A stretch of DNA of 30,668 nucleotides from Hemicentrotus pulcherrimus. Taxonomy: Eukaryota > Echinodermata > Echinoidea > Camarodonta > Strongylocentrotidae. The position numbers were made by a program, and so were the translations under genes. The stretch is from the NCBI GenBank assembly GCA_003118195.1, contig BEXV01000098.1, forward strand, positions 111,538 to 142,205, given 5' to 3'. Shown one piece after another: positions 1 to 12,074 of the stretch. Numbering within the stretch: the stretch's first letter is position 1; each line of letters begins with the position of its first letter. Below the pieces are notes generated by a model. The model ran no database searches, was not told the DNA's origin, and saw only the letters and a list, made by a program, of their open reading frames with translations.

Positions 1-1015
1 TTTACTAATTTGGAATTCATGTTGCGCTTTATTTCAACGATTTTTTTCTTCGTCTCTTTTGTATACTTTATACTCAAAGTGATATTCAGTAACTGCAAAA
101 CAACTTCATATCGTGCCAACTTCGGGAGTATTTTACCGAACACTCTGCCCTGTTGATCGCGCTCTAAATTTCTTTTTCTCTCTCTTCCTCTCTCTCACAT
201 TTTAACAGGAAACTGCTAGTTTTCAGCAGGAGTTATTTTTAAACCGCCTGTTCGTGATTCGACTCTAAACCGGATAGAGCGATGGGCATCATCTACTAGT
301 CTCATTTCAAAGCTTTTCAATTTATGATCATCTCAATGTTGCTATGATGTATATACTTAGATATAAATGTTTTAATTCAAACCCATGTACATGTACATGT
401 AGATGGAGGGAGCAGAAGGAACAAGATTAATTGAGTTTTGGAGGAACATTGGTTAAGCACTGCCCTTTCATAACAGAAACAGCACCATTGGTAATGGTAT
501 CGGTAAATCAATTAAAAATCCAAAATATCGACATGAAAAATCAGTAATTTTAGGCATAAGTGTAGAAGAAACCAAAACAGAATCTACAACACTACAACCT
601 TTGTAATGCGACAAGTATCGTAGTAATGTGTATGATCATGGACCTAATATTCTATTAGGTCCATGGTATGATCTACGTAATGCCCGGTTCTTTGTTCTGA
701 AACCTCAATGTCACCATGTCTCAGTCACAGCGCGATGATTGATCAATCGAGATGATCGTTCCATGTGCGAACCGCATCTGGGCAATCGATTAATGTGAAC
801 TTGGGTTCAGAGTTCAGACCCATGTTTTTGAAAATCTTGTTTCATTCTTTCTTCATTTCAAGAACACTTTTCGTGCTGTAACGAATTGAACTGACTTGGT
901 TGTTTTAACGAGACATAAAATTGTACTAGTATATAATTATGAGTATTACATTATTTTGATTACCGGTATGAACAGGATCGTGATATTTTGAAGGCCCACT
1001 GCACTACTTGTAGCG
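1..1015. other. Non-coding, AT-rich; no gene seen
   Basis: Apart from the hairpin at 637-665 and a TACATGTACATGTA palindromic run near 386-400, I see no coding, RNA or repeat structure. Confidence 0.6.
637..665. repeat. Perfect 13-bp inverted repeat with a 3-base loop
   Basis: CATGGACCTAATA (637-649) and TATTAGGTCCATG (653-665) are exact complements around TTC. No T-run follows and no gene is adjacent; function unknown. Confidence 0.85.
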
Positions 1016-1160
1016 ACTTGCGCCCTCTCTATATTAAACAATGCCTAATCGGTGACCATTGGTCCCCCATAATCCTCTTTTTCTTATGTTAATTGAGAGC
1101 TGAGTTGATGAGATAACCATTTGTCCAGTGACCTTTCAGGGCGGTGTAATCCCTCCTGTA
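1016..1160 (+). repeat. Dispersed repeat, copy 1
   Basis: ACTTGCGCC..CT.TAT, CAATGC.TAAT, GGTCCC, and AATTGAGAGCTGA.TTGATGAGATAACCA (split into shorter exact words) match, in order and orientation, the stretch at 30506-30668. The two copies differ by several substitutions and one indel where copy 2 has extra TTTTAATT units. Family unknown; no open frame. Confidence 0.85.
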
Positions 1161-1229
1161 AACTAGTACTGATATGCTTTAATGCCGACATTGCACCATA
1201 CGAAATTTCCGAAATTTTTATAATGTATA

Positions 1230-1300
1230 ATACAACATAAAGAACATCGTAAATACAACATAAAACATCGTTAATACAACATATAGAACATCATTAATAC
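1230..1300. repeat. Short minisatellite, ~3 copies of a 21-23-base unit
   Basis: The unit ATACAACATAAAGAACATCG followed by TAA appears at 1230 and 1253 (with a 2-base deletion), and again at 1274 with small changes. A truncated fourth copy starts at 1297. Confidence 0.85.
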
Positions 1301-2029
1301 ATTTGATTTACAATATATTTTGGTGGTAAAATGTGAAGTTGGAAAGTATTCGAATGTCTAATGCTTCACACAGATAACGATACTCATCGTCATCTCACGT
1401 GACCCAGGGATTGCGGATCTGGGGTCACCTTGAAGCGATGTGACTTTTTTCATTTATGTAACCCACATTCGAAATGAAAATAAGGAGATGACTGGATTTA
1501 AAGGAAATTTGGTTGATGTTTTCACTGCAATGTCATAGAGGTTCATTTTTCGAAAGACTTTGCGACCGTGCTTTTTGCCTATTACGCTGAGAGTGCTTCC
1601 TTCCATGAGACAATCATGAGGCGATTGTAATCAAACGAGATCGATGAAGCGTGTCTAATGATCGTCTGTGAGCCTCAGCTGGTAAAGAACACTGTTATTA
1701 ATGAGAGGGTTACAATATATACATGAAGATAGTTGCTAGACCTTTTCACAGAAGAAGTAAAAGGCGTAAATAGTCACAAATTGAATGGAACGGTGATTAG
1801 ACCAATCAACAATCACATCGTCGTGTACGTCATTCCATGAGATTCAGTTGCGTGGCGTAAACATGTCTAGTCGTGGGAGGGGCGGCAGTATAGGCTGAGT
1901 CGGTGGATGAAATGCGACCGAACGTAGCGATCAAGCGAAGAGGGTCATTGGAGGGGGTCTAGACGTCTTTGAACCTCCTTTCTCCCATCTCCTGTTCTTC
2001 CTGTCTCCTGTCCGATTTATCCCACTTCT

Positions 2030-2132
2030 AAAAAAAAAAACAGCTCACAATTTGGTGCATCTATGTGTGTGTATATTTTTTTTATTTTTTTTATTTATTT
2101 TTTTTATTTTTTTTTTTTTTTTGGGGGGGGGG
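2030..2132. repeat. Homopolymer cluster: A11, long T-rich run, then G10
   Basis: A11 at 2030-2040 is followed by an almost pure T tract at about 2075-2122 and G10 at 2123-2132. The T-to-G junction mirrors, in reverse orientation, the C12-A27 junction at 24479-24517. Confidence 0.95.
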
Positions 2133-2622
2133 CTCCTATGCCGAAATGCCCAGTTAAATTCTTATTTTGTGTATACTTCCCCTATATGTTGTGTTCTTTG
2201 TCTTTAAAAAAATTCAAAGACATGACCTGAGACAAAAGACACATTACTTTAGGTCGAAGTCCCGTCTACCACTGGTCGTACGTCGTGGAAGAGTAGAAAT
2301 TTACAGGCCTGATAGCACACTATTTTATTAGTAAATAGAAGGCCTATATGAGGCTTACATAATAGATTACTTAGAATTCTCGTGACACGTGCTCTTAAGA
2401 ATGTCTTTAGGAAGTGAACACAGACTTTACTTACCATTATTGTGGAGTGAGACTTTGGATGTCTTTATGATAAGGCTATTGCGTGTGCGCTCCAATGACC
2501 AATCACTCAGAGGTGTAAAATGATAGACGACTATCGTCTCGAGCGATTTTCCACTCGGTCTCGGGTGTTCGCTGAAAGAGTGTCTTTATGCGCAAGGGGT
2601 CGCCCCAACGTCCCCTTCCCTT

Positions 2623-2636
2623 CCCCCCCCCCCCCC
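2623..2636. repeat. C14 homopolymer
   Basis: Fourteen consecutive C follow a CCCCTTCCCTT lead-in. The true length is uncertain, since such runs are error-prone in sequencing. Confidence 0.9.
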
Positions 2637-4161
2637 GTATGTCTGACTTGAATACTATTGAATAGTAAATTAATCAAGAAATAACGAACGGGGGTATCAT
2701 TATAATTCTGAAAGAGATGGTTAATCCTAGGCAAACGTCTTAGATGATTTTGTAGTTTAATCATATTATATGGTTTGATGTTCTTTTTATTTGATGCGTC
2801 TTTTACCTGTATTTAAACAAGAAACCATAAATTATAATTTAAGATTGATAAAGGGGATGACGATAACTCGAACCAATGTATAGTTCAAGACGCATACATT
2901 GTTTTATGTGTAATTTTATTTCATTGTCTATTTTGCTGATTTTTTGATGGAGTCAATACTCATGCTGGGACCTGGTACCTAACAATGGAGATAAAAAGGC
3001 TTTAAGAATTAAGTAACTACAAGTAAATACTGGCATAGATTTATGTTCAAGTTCAGCCACCTCGCCCCCATTCGATTCACATTGATACGGCCACGTACGC
3101 CTCACAAACGCATACGGGTGGCAGAACACGCAAGGGTTAACTTAATAAATTCAGATGGTTAGAGCCAAATGGGAATGTTCATGAAAGCATTTGAGTTGAC
3201 CCCCATGTCTGTATGTCTATAAATGATGTATGCAAACTGTACATCAATTCTTTCCTCCAATCTTAAAGGTATGTAAGAGCCATGCTCACACGTTATTTAA
3301 ACAATTGATTTTTGTTCAGGTTCAAGTTTATACATTTTAGCATATTAATAATATGACGTCTTCATTGGTGGTTTATCAACATCATTGGTATCATACCTGT
3401 ATTCAAGGCAAAGGGACTGACAAATGCGTTATGAAATATGGGTAGACCATATCTTGTGAAATAAAAATAAGTAAATAAATGATACCAACTGAACATACGC
3501 CGAACACTTAAACCAGCATGAAACGATATTGTCAGCGAAAGATGTTTTTGTTTACCTTAACCTGGTTTCATTTGTATGAAATAACAATAGAATTTTTTGA
3601 ACGCTTCTGGCAGTATTATAATGGTATTGCAAAAATAAATGTTAAACCTATCCGATTTCTACCATGCGTATTTGACTTCCATTGCTATATATAGAAAAGT
3701 ATTTTGTCGATTTTTCATGTCGCTACACTTTTATGGAAAATAAATATCAAAAGACGTAATGGAAGATACTGGATGAAAATGTAGCGGTATGAATTGAAAC
3801 CGAAAGACTGTAAGATCAAAAAAATAGTCTTTTATGAAATATGAATGATGTCATTTTATGGTTTGCATCATAAAAACTCTCGTTCGCCTTATGAGTTATC
3901 CTTCTTTTGATGCGTTTTACGAGGGACGTCTTCCTTTCGATGATAAAAGACATCCATCTCTTCATCACATTCCCTCGTCGTAGATGTCAATCCTGCGTTG
4001 TGACTTGAGGACGAACTTTGGGGCAAAATTGGGTAAAATAACGAGAGGAGGAAATGAGGGTCTCATGAGAAGAATGCAACCCCTAGCTGCCTGCCGTAAT
4101 CAATCCTCAAGAACCCGATCTCTCTCTCTCTGCCTTGTCTGTCTCGTCTCAATTCAGCAAC

Positions 4162-4400
4162 GTGATCAGGAGGAGATGGGATGCTTCAGGGCCCACTTCA
4201 CAACCGAGATTTAATCCGTGCAAATTGTAGCTAACTGCCTCCTGGCAACATTGTGATCAGGAGATGGGTTGCTTCAGGGCCCACTTCACAACCGAGTTTT
4301 AATCCGTGCAAATTGTAGCTTCAGTGCCTCCTGCCAGTCCTGGCAACACTGTGATCAGGAGATGGGTTGCTTCAGGGCCCACTTTACAGTCGAGTTTTGT
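4162..4400. repeat. Three-copy minisatellite, period 91-98 bases
   Basis: Copies begin GTGATCAGG at 4162, 4253 and 4351. All contain GATGGGNTGCTTCAGGGCCC and ACTT.ACA..CGAG; copies 1 and 2 add TTTAATCCGTGCAAATTGTAGCT, split here by copy boundaries. CCTCCTGGCAACA links the units. The third copy diverges after the CGAG word. Small open frames across this stretch are by-products of the repeat. Confidence 0.85.
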
Positions 4401-5605
4401 CGTTGCATTTCCAAAATTAGGTACTTGACCGAAATTAGACTAGTCACTGGTTAACACAGTTAATCTGACAAAACCGTACCTGGAATAATATAAAGCAATA
4501 TTTCAAAACGTTTTGTAGATGGAAAATTAATAAACTTAATGAAATGATTTAGGGTCTGTACAAGAGCAGATAATTATGTTGACCGTGGAAATAGGTTCTT
4601 GTGTGAATGACCCTGTGATATCATTATCACTCGTCGGGGTTCAATCAGTCGATCGGTTTCCTACTTTCATTTCAATCCTAGAATTAAGCCTGATTAAGAG
4701 ATGTTACTTGGAGGCAATTCAGCGAAACAAACGGGGTGGCCTGTATCATATTCGGTAGATGCAGAAGGGATCTAATCGAAAACAACTGTATTCACAAACA
4801 TGCTTCATTGGTAGTTTGCAGACACTGGCTCTTTTCAGTCGTAATTCGTTACAGAGAGTATTCATAGTGAGACTGTGTAGACGGTTCTAATGCACATCAT
4901 AGGCCCTGTTTCCCGTTGACACAAGTGACTGTGAGGACCAAGGCTTCGTCTTTTACTTTTACCATGGAGATAAAATAAGAGATCTCCATGCTTTTACTGT
5001 CAAATAATGTGTTTGCAGGCTACATCTTTGGAGCGCTGATATTTATTATTAATACATCTATCTATTGCTCAAATCTATTGGCATATCACCTGCAATTATT
5101 TTGTACTGCCGAGGTGTACAGCGGTAGCGGTGTGAGCGGTAGGGCTATCGCTAAATTTCAACAAATTTTTGATTCATTAACAAACGTGCCTCATCTCATT
5201 CGAGGGATAATCGAATTACTGGAATATTGAAGTACAGTTCAGTATTATTTTGTTTAATGTATTGGATGCCGTAGCATTGGTGTATACAGGGATAGAGACG
5301 GCGTATGCCCCTGTCTTTGGCATGTGGGCAGTAAAGGTATTACCCCCCCTTCCCACCACCTATTTATATTTATGTTCAGTAACGCCACTGCCCTAAAATA
5401 AAATATATTGTGTCAGGTGGGCTCTATCAAGCAATTTTTATTTACCATCGACATGATAGCGAACTTTCCTCTCATTTTGAACCAATAATTGTGTAGCAGC
5501 TTTATGACAACATCATATTCACTTCAAAATGTTAAATTTTAATTTCATCCACCCACATCAAAAAACATATATTTTTGGTATCAGAATGGATAATTAAATG
5601 CAGCC

Positions 5606-5675
5606 ATCTCTCTCTCTCTCTCTCATCCTGTCTCTCTAACCCTCTCTCTCTCCCTCTCTCTCTCTCTCTTCTCGT
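5606..5675. repeat. CT microsatellite
   Basis: Alternating CT runs are interrupted by ATCCTG and AACC. The pyrimidine-rich tract continues as T/C-rich sequence to about 5700. Confidence 0.95.
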
Positions 5676-7556
5676 TACTCTTTTCTCGTTTCTCTTTTAT
5701 CGGCTAATAATATGAGGCCCGCGTTTGATCGTGTTTTAATCAAAATGAAATTAATTTGAGATTCTCATTTTCTGCCAGGCTAAAACGCTTATAAAAGCTT
5801 TAATGATCATGACCTTTTCACGGAGGGGAGGATACATTTTTATGCGGAGTCAAAGTATAATCACAGTAAATATCGATATTCAAATTGATTTTGAGGTTAT
5901 TTTTAGTGTAGAGATAGGCTGTTTGGAAAAAGTGAGAGTGAAAGAGCCATAAGAGGGTAGCCAGATTTTGAATGCTTCTTATAAAGTAAGGTTGTTAATC
6001 TTACCTAGTGCATTCACCGTGACAAATCCTCTATCTTCCCTTTCATTGTATTTCAGTAATCAGATTTCAGCACCCATACATTTACTATTAATTGCTAAAT
6101 ACATTTGTAATATTATGGCCCCTCAGCTTCGTATTGTTATTATAATCTTATTGTTGATTATGCTTTGTGTATAAGCTCGGTGTATTCTGTTAGAACCACC
6201 AAGTTTTAAGAGCTCGGGCGAAAACGTGAGTGGAAAGTCGCCATGTTGGTATAATGGTGGCAGCGGTGGGATGATGCTCTACGAAACAGAGTTTCACATA
6301 CTGATGCATTGTGGTGCATTGTGCTACGTCGGGTAAAGCTTGGACATTAAGGGACTTCTAGAATCGCACGAAGACAATAGGTCTATGCTACAATCGACGT
6401 CCTTTTAATGCACTGATTTGAATGGACGTCACACGTTTCAGTCCACGCAAATCTAAAAGTCCCTATTATTTGGACTTGTCAGGGGTTTACTAAGGATACG
6501 CAGAAAAGAAATCGATGTCTCAACTTATCCAGTTTCAGTCCTCGCAATGCAGCATAAAGAACATAGCAAATAGCCCTTGATAGTAGTATGCTGTTCACAA
6601 TTTATTAAAGAGCCTGTAGAATGGAATTATGCAAAATGGGTTATCAACATAATGAAGTCATCGAACGAAAAACAAAAGTTAATGCTGTATAAGGAACAAT
6701 ATAAAACTAAAGACGAATTGCTGGCCATAATTAACCGCACATAGCATGCGTATGTTGTATTTGCTACGTTATCAGTGTTGAATAACTTAACTTTTCTCGA
6801 ATTGTATATTATAAATTATGCTTCTTAGTCAGAAATCAGGATTAACTAATATTGGACTCCGTAGTTATTTTTTTTTTCTTTCAGTGCAGAGTTATGTGAT
6901 GGAGAAGATTCATTACGATACAATTACTGTATGATACTATTATGAACAGTGCTAGTGACTATGCAGGTTTCACTGGCGTGCTACTGAAATAAATCAAATT
7001 GATGTAAGTTTGAAGATGTTCCATTGTTTGATCTTGTGAACATGATTATGCTAGGCTTATCGAATATGAAAGTGACTATTATATCCTTTCATCCCGCTTT
7101 TATTATTATTATAGGCTCATCAAATAAAGCATTTATAGTCGTGCCATTCATGTAGGAGATAAAATGCCAAAGGTACTGCTAAACTGTTTGTATTATATTG
7201 ATACCTGCTAGACACTTGCGCTGATTATAATTACATTTCTATTCCATTCAAATACATTGATATATTCCTTTGCTCCTGAAGTTTCGAAACCTTACACACA
7301 AAAAGTGTCCCATCAAGTTTCCATCGAAGCACCTTCTCGTGTGCAATTTATATAGACATGAAAGTATATTTTTAAGAATGATGACATGCATGTGCAGACG
7401 AAATAGAAACTTGGAATGTAACACTTTAATTCAGATGATTGAATAATATATTCTTCTTTTGGACCCTAGGCATATAGGCCTCTGATTATTTTGGGGTCAG
7501 TTTCAGGGTAATGAGAAATCTATATTATAAAGTACGGTATGACAGGCGGATGATGG

Positions 7557-7946
7557 CTCATAAGAGAGAGAGCGAGAAAGAGACTAAACGAGAGAATGGG
7601 AGGGGGAGAGAGGGGTGAGTAGAGGGTAGAGTAACCGAATGACATTGGGTGGAGCAGAGAGGGAATTCCTTGATTATGAAATTAAAATGTATCCGTCGTA
7701 ATTTGCGAATTTATGCGAAGCCTATTTTTTTTATACATACATACATGCAGCTACGTACAACGACGATATAAAGTCAGGTTGCTGATGAAAGNGGGGTAAT
7801 GGAAGAAGGGGTGAGCGGAGGAGAAGATGAGTGATAGAGGGAGGGTGTGTGTGTGACAGAGAGAGAGAGAGAGAGAGAGAGATTGCGATGGAGTGATGGA
7901 GGGCGAGAGATTGAAACAAATGTGGAGAAAGGTGGCGGGGTAGAGA
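7557..7946. repeat. GA-rich purine tract with a (GA)n/(GT)n core
   Basis: Two purine-rich blocks (about 7563-7635 and 7800-7945) surround less biased sequence. The core is a GTGTGTGTGTG run followed by about 12 GA units (near 7845-7882). A single N at 7792 marks a base-call problem. Small minus-strand frames here encode only Ser/Leu/His strings and are artefacts. Confidence 0.9.
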
Positions 7947-10879
7947 GGGAAATGTTAATTAATTATGGAAGTTAATGACGTATGAGCTATAGGTTACACC
8001 TGTACCCTTAGGCAAAGCGGAAAGGTGAGTTAAGCCCTGAGTTAATTGACATTATCCCCTTCTTTTCATCCAAGATCTATGCTAAATACGGTGAAGGCCA
8101 TTTTCGTAATATAGTGATCTTCTTCTAGACACGATTTCCCCTGACTGTCCGATGTTCAACAGACAATGTCCCGACCACGACCTATACTTACAGTTGTATG
8201 TAAACCTTGTCCTATTTCCATATAGTGTAGTATACATCGTTAGTTGACAAAAAATTATAGGTCTTGCCAGGTTTTTGAGATATTTTTATTTGTTATTATA
8301 TATTGTTGGAATGGAATGAATTTTGTCAGAACAGAGACAAAATAATGACCAACTTATTTGAATAAACTACAAAAATCATATTTCGTAATCCCAGATTTAA
8401 TGATATAAAAGGCCGGTGATTTACATGTTTGTGTAAGATTGGGAATTTGAGATGGGGCGACACTAAACAGAATCATATTAATACTGCATAATTATAATAC
8501 TGTACACAATCTCGTAATGATGGGGAGGGATTATAGCTGCCACCAGCGTAACCCAAAATCGAAACATCAGCTATGAATTTATTGGGTATCAAAATACGTA
8601 AATTTTAGTATCGAGGAATTCGATTTAAAAAATCAGGACAATTTTAGCCGAATGACGTCAAACAATGATCATAGGGGATGATATAATTATTGCGGTACAT
8701 GTATTTCCAATCCCATACAGACGCGACAGTCTTGAAATAGGCCTGTATAACCGTTCCTTCGTTTTCCCAATATTCCCCCGATGTTGCAGTTTGAGCCTCT
8801 TATTTACAAAGGAGTGGTATTATTAGGTGTCAATTAAGGGGGATTTTTCTTTGAAGTTGAATCCACTTAAGAATTGAAATAGAATGCACTCCAGAATAGT
8901 GTTTCAATGACTCTTTTTTCAATGGATTCCTCATTGATTTTGGCGCAGACCTCCGAAAAAATGAACGACGTTTTCTCCAGTATGTCTTCGAAAAGAGTGT
9001 GTCACATAATTCTACCCCGTTTTATTCAGTGTATTTTCATCTATATTTGTTTTAAAACGGTTATTGTTTTCTTCCCAACATTTAACCGATTTACCGACAG
9101 ATGATTCTGATAGAAATTAATCCGGACATCATTTCCTGGCCCACTCTGGTGAAACGATTTGTTACCATGGCAATGATTTCTAATTGTGTAATTGTCCGAT
9201 TTCCGCTTGATTAACGCACTCAATCAGCGTGATATATTATTATTGTATAAGCATTTTCCAAATTGTTGTGAATAAATTCATACAACTCGGCGTTTCTGAG
9301 TTTTAATGACAAAAAAAAAATAAAAAATGATTGAATGAAAAGCACAGGAAAGGCTATTTTCCTCTTCCGCATGATTGTAATTCTTCAGTAAAGTTTGGAA
9401 AATGTTGAGCTTGTCATGTCATGGAAACTATGGCAGACCACTCATGCCACTGTACCCTCACCATTGTTCTCTGTAGGGATGTCATAAATCTACATAATTT
9501 CATTTGTTGATAGTTCATTTAGTTGATGAGTGATGATTTTTTAAGTCCTTTAAGAGCTAGCTCGGATCTGACCATATATCAAGTAAAGTGATACTTGTGA
9601 TGACAACGTATAATAGGTTACAAGAACTTGGTAGTGTCCGAAACACCAAATGACTAAATAAATTGGACTTGCCCACATTCAGTATCAGCCACCCTTTGCT
9701 TTAGAAAAGTTGTTGTATTGTGATATCCGGTTTTCGTCATATCGCTTCTGCGGCACACATCCATAAACTTTGATAAACTTTAATTTTCTTCGTTATTGAT
9801 GATGAAATAGATTTTGTTCCCTTCCATACAGGGGTTGTAGAAACATATTTGCAATAATTATATGTAGGGTGTATGTATGATTTAAAATGTTCTTGAGGGC
9901 AAATAAAAATTACAATTTAGTACTGAACGAGGGGGGGGGAGCTCGCAAGATACGTCACATAGTAGCAAATTTGTTATCTTGAGCGACTGTGGAATGCACA
10001 TTTCCATGCACGTCTCAAAAGTATTATCAGATGCAATTTTTGAATTATCTCATCGTTCCAGTAGACTCCGAATCACCTGTTTCGGTGTTAAAGTGGTTCA
10101 TTCCTGATCAATGATAGAGCTACCATGTCCCTATGCTCTCCCCTTCGGTTCCCATTTCCCTGTTTCACTGTTCACTGGGCAAGAAACCCCTTGCTGAAAT
10201 AAGCACACCGCTGGGAGATACAGACAATCATAGGAATGAATTAAAATTTGGTGTTGGCTTTTTTTCGCGGGGTATTGAATTCGACCATAAATCGTACCTC
10301 GCGTCAGACAGTACGGTGTCGGGTTTTCAGTCGATCGTGTGATCGCTTGGGGCTTCGCTGAGCCTATGTTAACACCTTCTCGTTGGTGAAAGGAGATCGA
10401 TATTTCGCTGCTTCCCTGGGGTTATTAAAGTCATTGTATAGCCTTTGCCATCCATTCAGAATATTATTATCAAATTTTCCCTTCTTTTCGATGGCGACGT
10501 TCGAATTTATGTCACAAGATTTCTGGAAAGTTAGTAAAACCTGCTCGGTTTTCAACAACAAATAGGACTTTTCTTCTCTTCTCTTTCAAATTTGAATTCT
10601 TTTTGAAAAATAATCACGCCACTATAGGATTTTTTTGTATAGGATTTCAACTTGGTCATCGAGATGCCCCATGGTGCCCCCATTGGTACATCTACGGCCA
10701 AGAGTAGTTGAGTTGGTTAGTGGGTGCATTGACTCATCTTTGACGCTTCCATTAAAAAATGTACTTCTTCTATTGATAATAATTTTATGACTTGAACAGC
10801 AGTAATACGTACTTTTTCTTTAGTATATGTAAACGAAGAGCCCTTGTGTAATAACATACTAATGTATTTGGACTTGGAC

Positions 10880-10920
10880 TGACTTTCATTGATTATATTT
10901 TTGTTTTGCCATTTGCACAG
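10880..10920 (+). other. 3' splice site (branch region, pyrimidine tract and AG) of the FAM78 last intron
   Basis: A T-rich stretch ending TTTGCACAG immediately precedes the first conserved FAM78 codons. A CTGAC word about 40 bases upstream of the AG is a plausible branch point. Homology to the family begins just after the AG, while the upstream in-frame residues have no FAM78 character. That placement supports an intron boundary over a continuous reading frame beginning upstream. Confidence 0.8.
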
Positions 10921-11455
10921 ATCAAGTTGGGAGATTCCAGCGCTCAAGAGCGGTCAGCAGCGCTTCGTGAGCGACTCAGACGGGAAACACTACCCCTGGT
11001 ACGGATGCACTACAGAAGTAGGGGTGATCGTAGGACCTACGAACTGCTACACCGTGTGCCATCTACGGATGAACGATAATTTCCACCCCTCCATCACATG
11101 GGATATTCCAGTGCGCAACAGTCACGAGGTCAAACTAACAAAGCTTGCGCGCGATCAGAGTTTTACCGTCTGGTTGATCGCGAGCAACAAGACCACTGGC
11201 CAGAAGTTTGTGCTACGTACGATAAAATGGCGGATGCAGATCAACATTGCGGTGGACGGGCGGCAACCGTTAGGTCGACGTGCACATCTTTTGGACCCCA
11301 TCATTCAGGAACAGCCTCAAATTCTGGAGCCAAATCAGAACGAACTACCCCCTCCCGAAGCCTTACGCGCACCCAATGCCAACAACGCGCAAACTTTAAT
11401 ATGGAGACCTATGACAGGGCGAGAAGTGGTCATAGTACCACCCGTAAGCCAGTAG
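10921..11455 (+). CDS. FAM78: Terminal coding exon of a FAM78-family protein (partial, C-terminal part)
   Basis: The exon follows a typical acceptor (T-rich tract, then TTTGCACAG ending at 10920). Its first base completes a split codon (a phase-2 intron), residue 1 is the Ser codon at 10922, and 177 residues follow to TAG at 11453-11455. The product matches, as I remember it, the C-terminal two thirds of vertebrate FAM78A/B: SSWE (1-4), SDSDG..YPWYG.TTE (17-32), VGPT (37-40), MNDNF.PS.TW (50-60), KLT...RDQSFT.WL (71-85), WRMQ (103-106), PLG.RA (116-121), PNAN.AQ..WRP (151-163) and a final VPP. The human gene has its intron at this same SSWE position. Small differences (NANNAQ rather than NANDAQ) suit a distant orthologue. 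The family has no known catalytic residues, signal peptide or membrane segment, and its role is poorly known, so I propose no function. The exon is visibly richer in G+C than its flanks. The 5' coding exon was not found in this window. Family assignment is confident; A versus B cannot be decided. Confidence 0.93.
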
Positions 11456-12060
11456 CGATGCCTATATTATAGATTATTGGACTTCTAATATTCAAACAAC
11501 ATTTTTTCAATCGTCAAGAATCACAATCTAATGGAACCTATGTCTGTTTAAAAAAAAGCATCAAGTGCTTGTTTTGATATTTAAGAGAAGACGAGAAAGA
11601 GAGCAATACGTTTATGTCACTGTCAACTGCCGAAGTATTGCTTCACAACTCGAAATTACCGTAACAAATGATTTTGAGGTATTTCAAATGAATGGATGAC
11701 GTCGTTGTTTTTTTGACAAACTACGTAAAAGACAGTACTTACTTCAAGTGTGATATTACTGACAAAGAATGCTCGCAACTTTCCAGCGGTTATGTGCAAT
11801 CTAGCTATCAAGAAAGACTTTCTTCTCATTGTTTTCCAGATTTGAAGTTGACCATGATATTGACCTCAAGGAAGTAAAGAAACGTAGCCTATAAAGGATG
11901 ATTTTTAAAAGTGTTAAAGAACAACAAAATGTGTATAGTTTGGCCATATAAATTGGACAATTGAAACCGTCAGTGCCTTAAAATAATGAAGGATCTTTAT
12001 TTTTATCTTTTTATTTGAAGAATGATATATAATACCAATAAACGTTAAAAAAAAACAGAT
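11456..12060 (+). other. FAM78: Probable 3' UTR of the FAM78 gene
   Basis: The sequence turns AT-rich with stops in all frames straight after the FAM78 stop codon. It runs about 600 bases to the first convincing polyadenylation signal. A 61-codon open frame at 11692-11877 lies inside it and has no recognisable content. The extent is inferred from the signal, not from transcripts. Confidence 0.6.
12037..12042 (+). terminator. Candidate polyadenylation signal AATAAA
   Basis: This canonical AATAAA lies about 580 bases after the FAM78 stop. A genomic A-run (12047-12055) follows it, then a T/G-containing stretch (CGCGTTTGTATC), the expected order of signal, cleavage region and downstream element. 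I saw no other perfect AATAAA between the stop codon and this point. Confidence 0.55.
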
Positions 12061-12074
12061 TTATTCGCGTTTGT

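Larger units (their letters stand above)
1301..4161. other. Non-coding; homopolymer tracts only
   Basis: Stops are frequent in all frames. Apart from the tracts at 2.03-2.13 and 2.62 kb, I see no recognisable gene, tRNA or element. The small minus-strand frames at 2249-2764 show no protein-like features. Confidence 0.6.
4401..10879. other. Non-coding DNA upstream of the FAM78 exon, probably intron
   Basis: Apart from the CT and GA tracts and a G9 run at 9931-9939, I see no exon. I looked for the expected FAM78 exon-1 words (the Trp-rich WVVGWIQ region) and did not find them. A TGACGTCA palindrome lies at 8653-8660 and an X-box-like GTTACCATGGCAAT at 9161-9174. Intron status depends on exon 1 lying further left. 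Confidence 0.5.

Noticed and set aside
3984..4454. Two consecutive small + strand frames containing GCFRAHFT
   Set aside because: The shared peptide is a by-product of the three-copy minisatellite.
7731..7919. Minus-strand Ser/Leu-rich frame
   Set aside because: Translation of a GA/GT simple repeat that also contains an undetermined base.
10133..10561. Small frames just upstream of the FAM78 exon, considered as a 5' exon
   Set aside because: None shows the N-terminal FAM78 residues, and none ends at a donor of matching phase that I could see.
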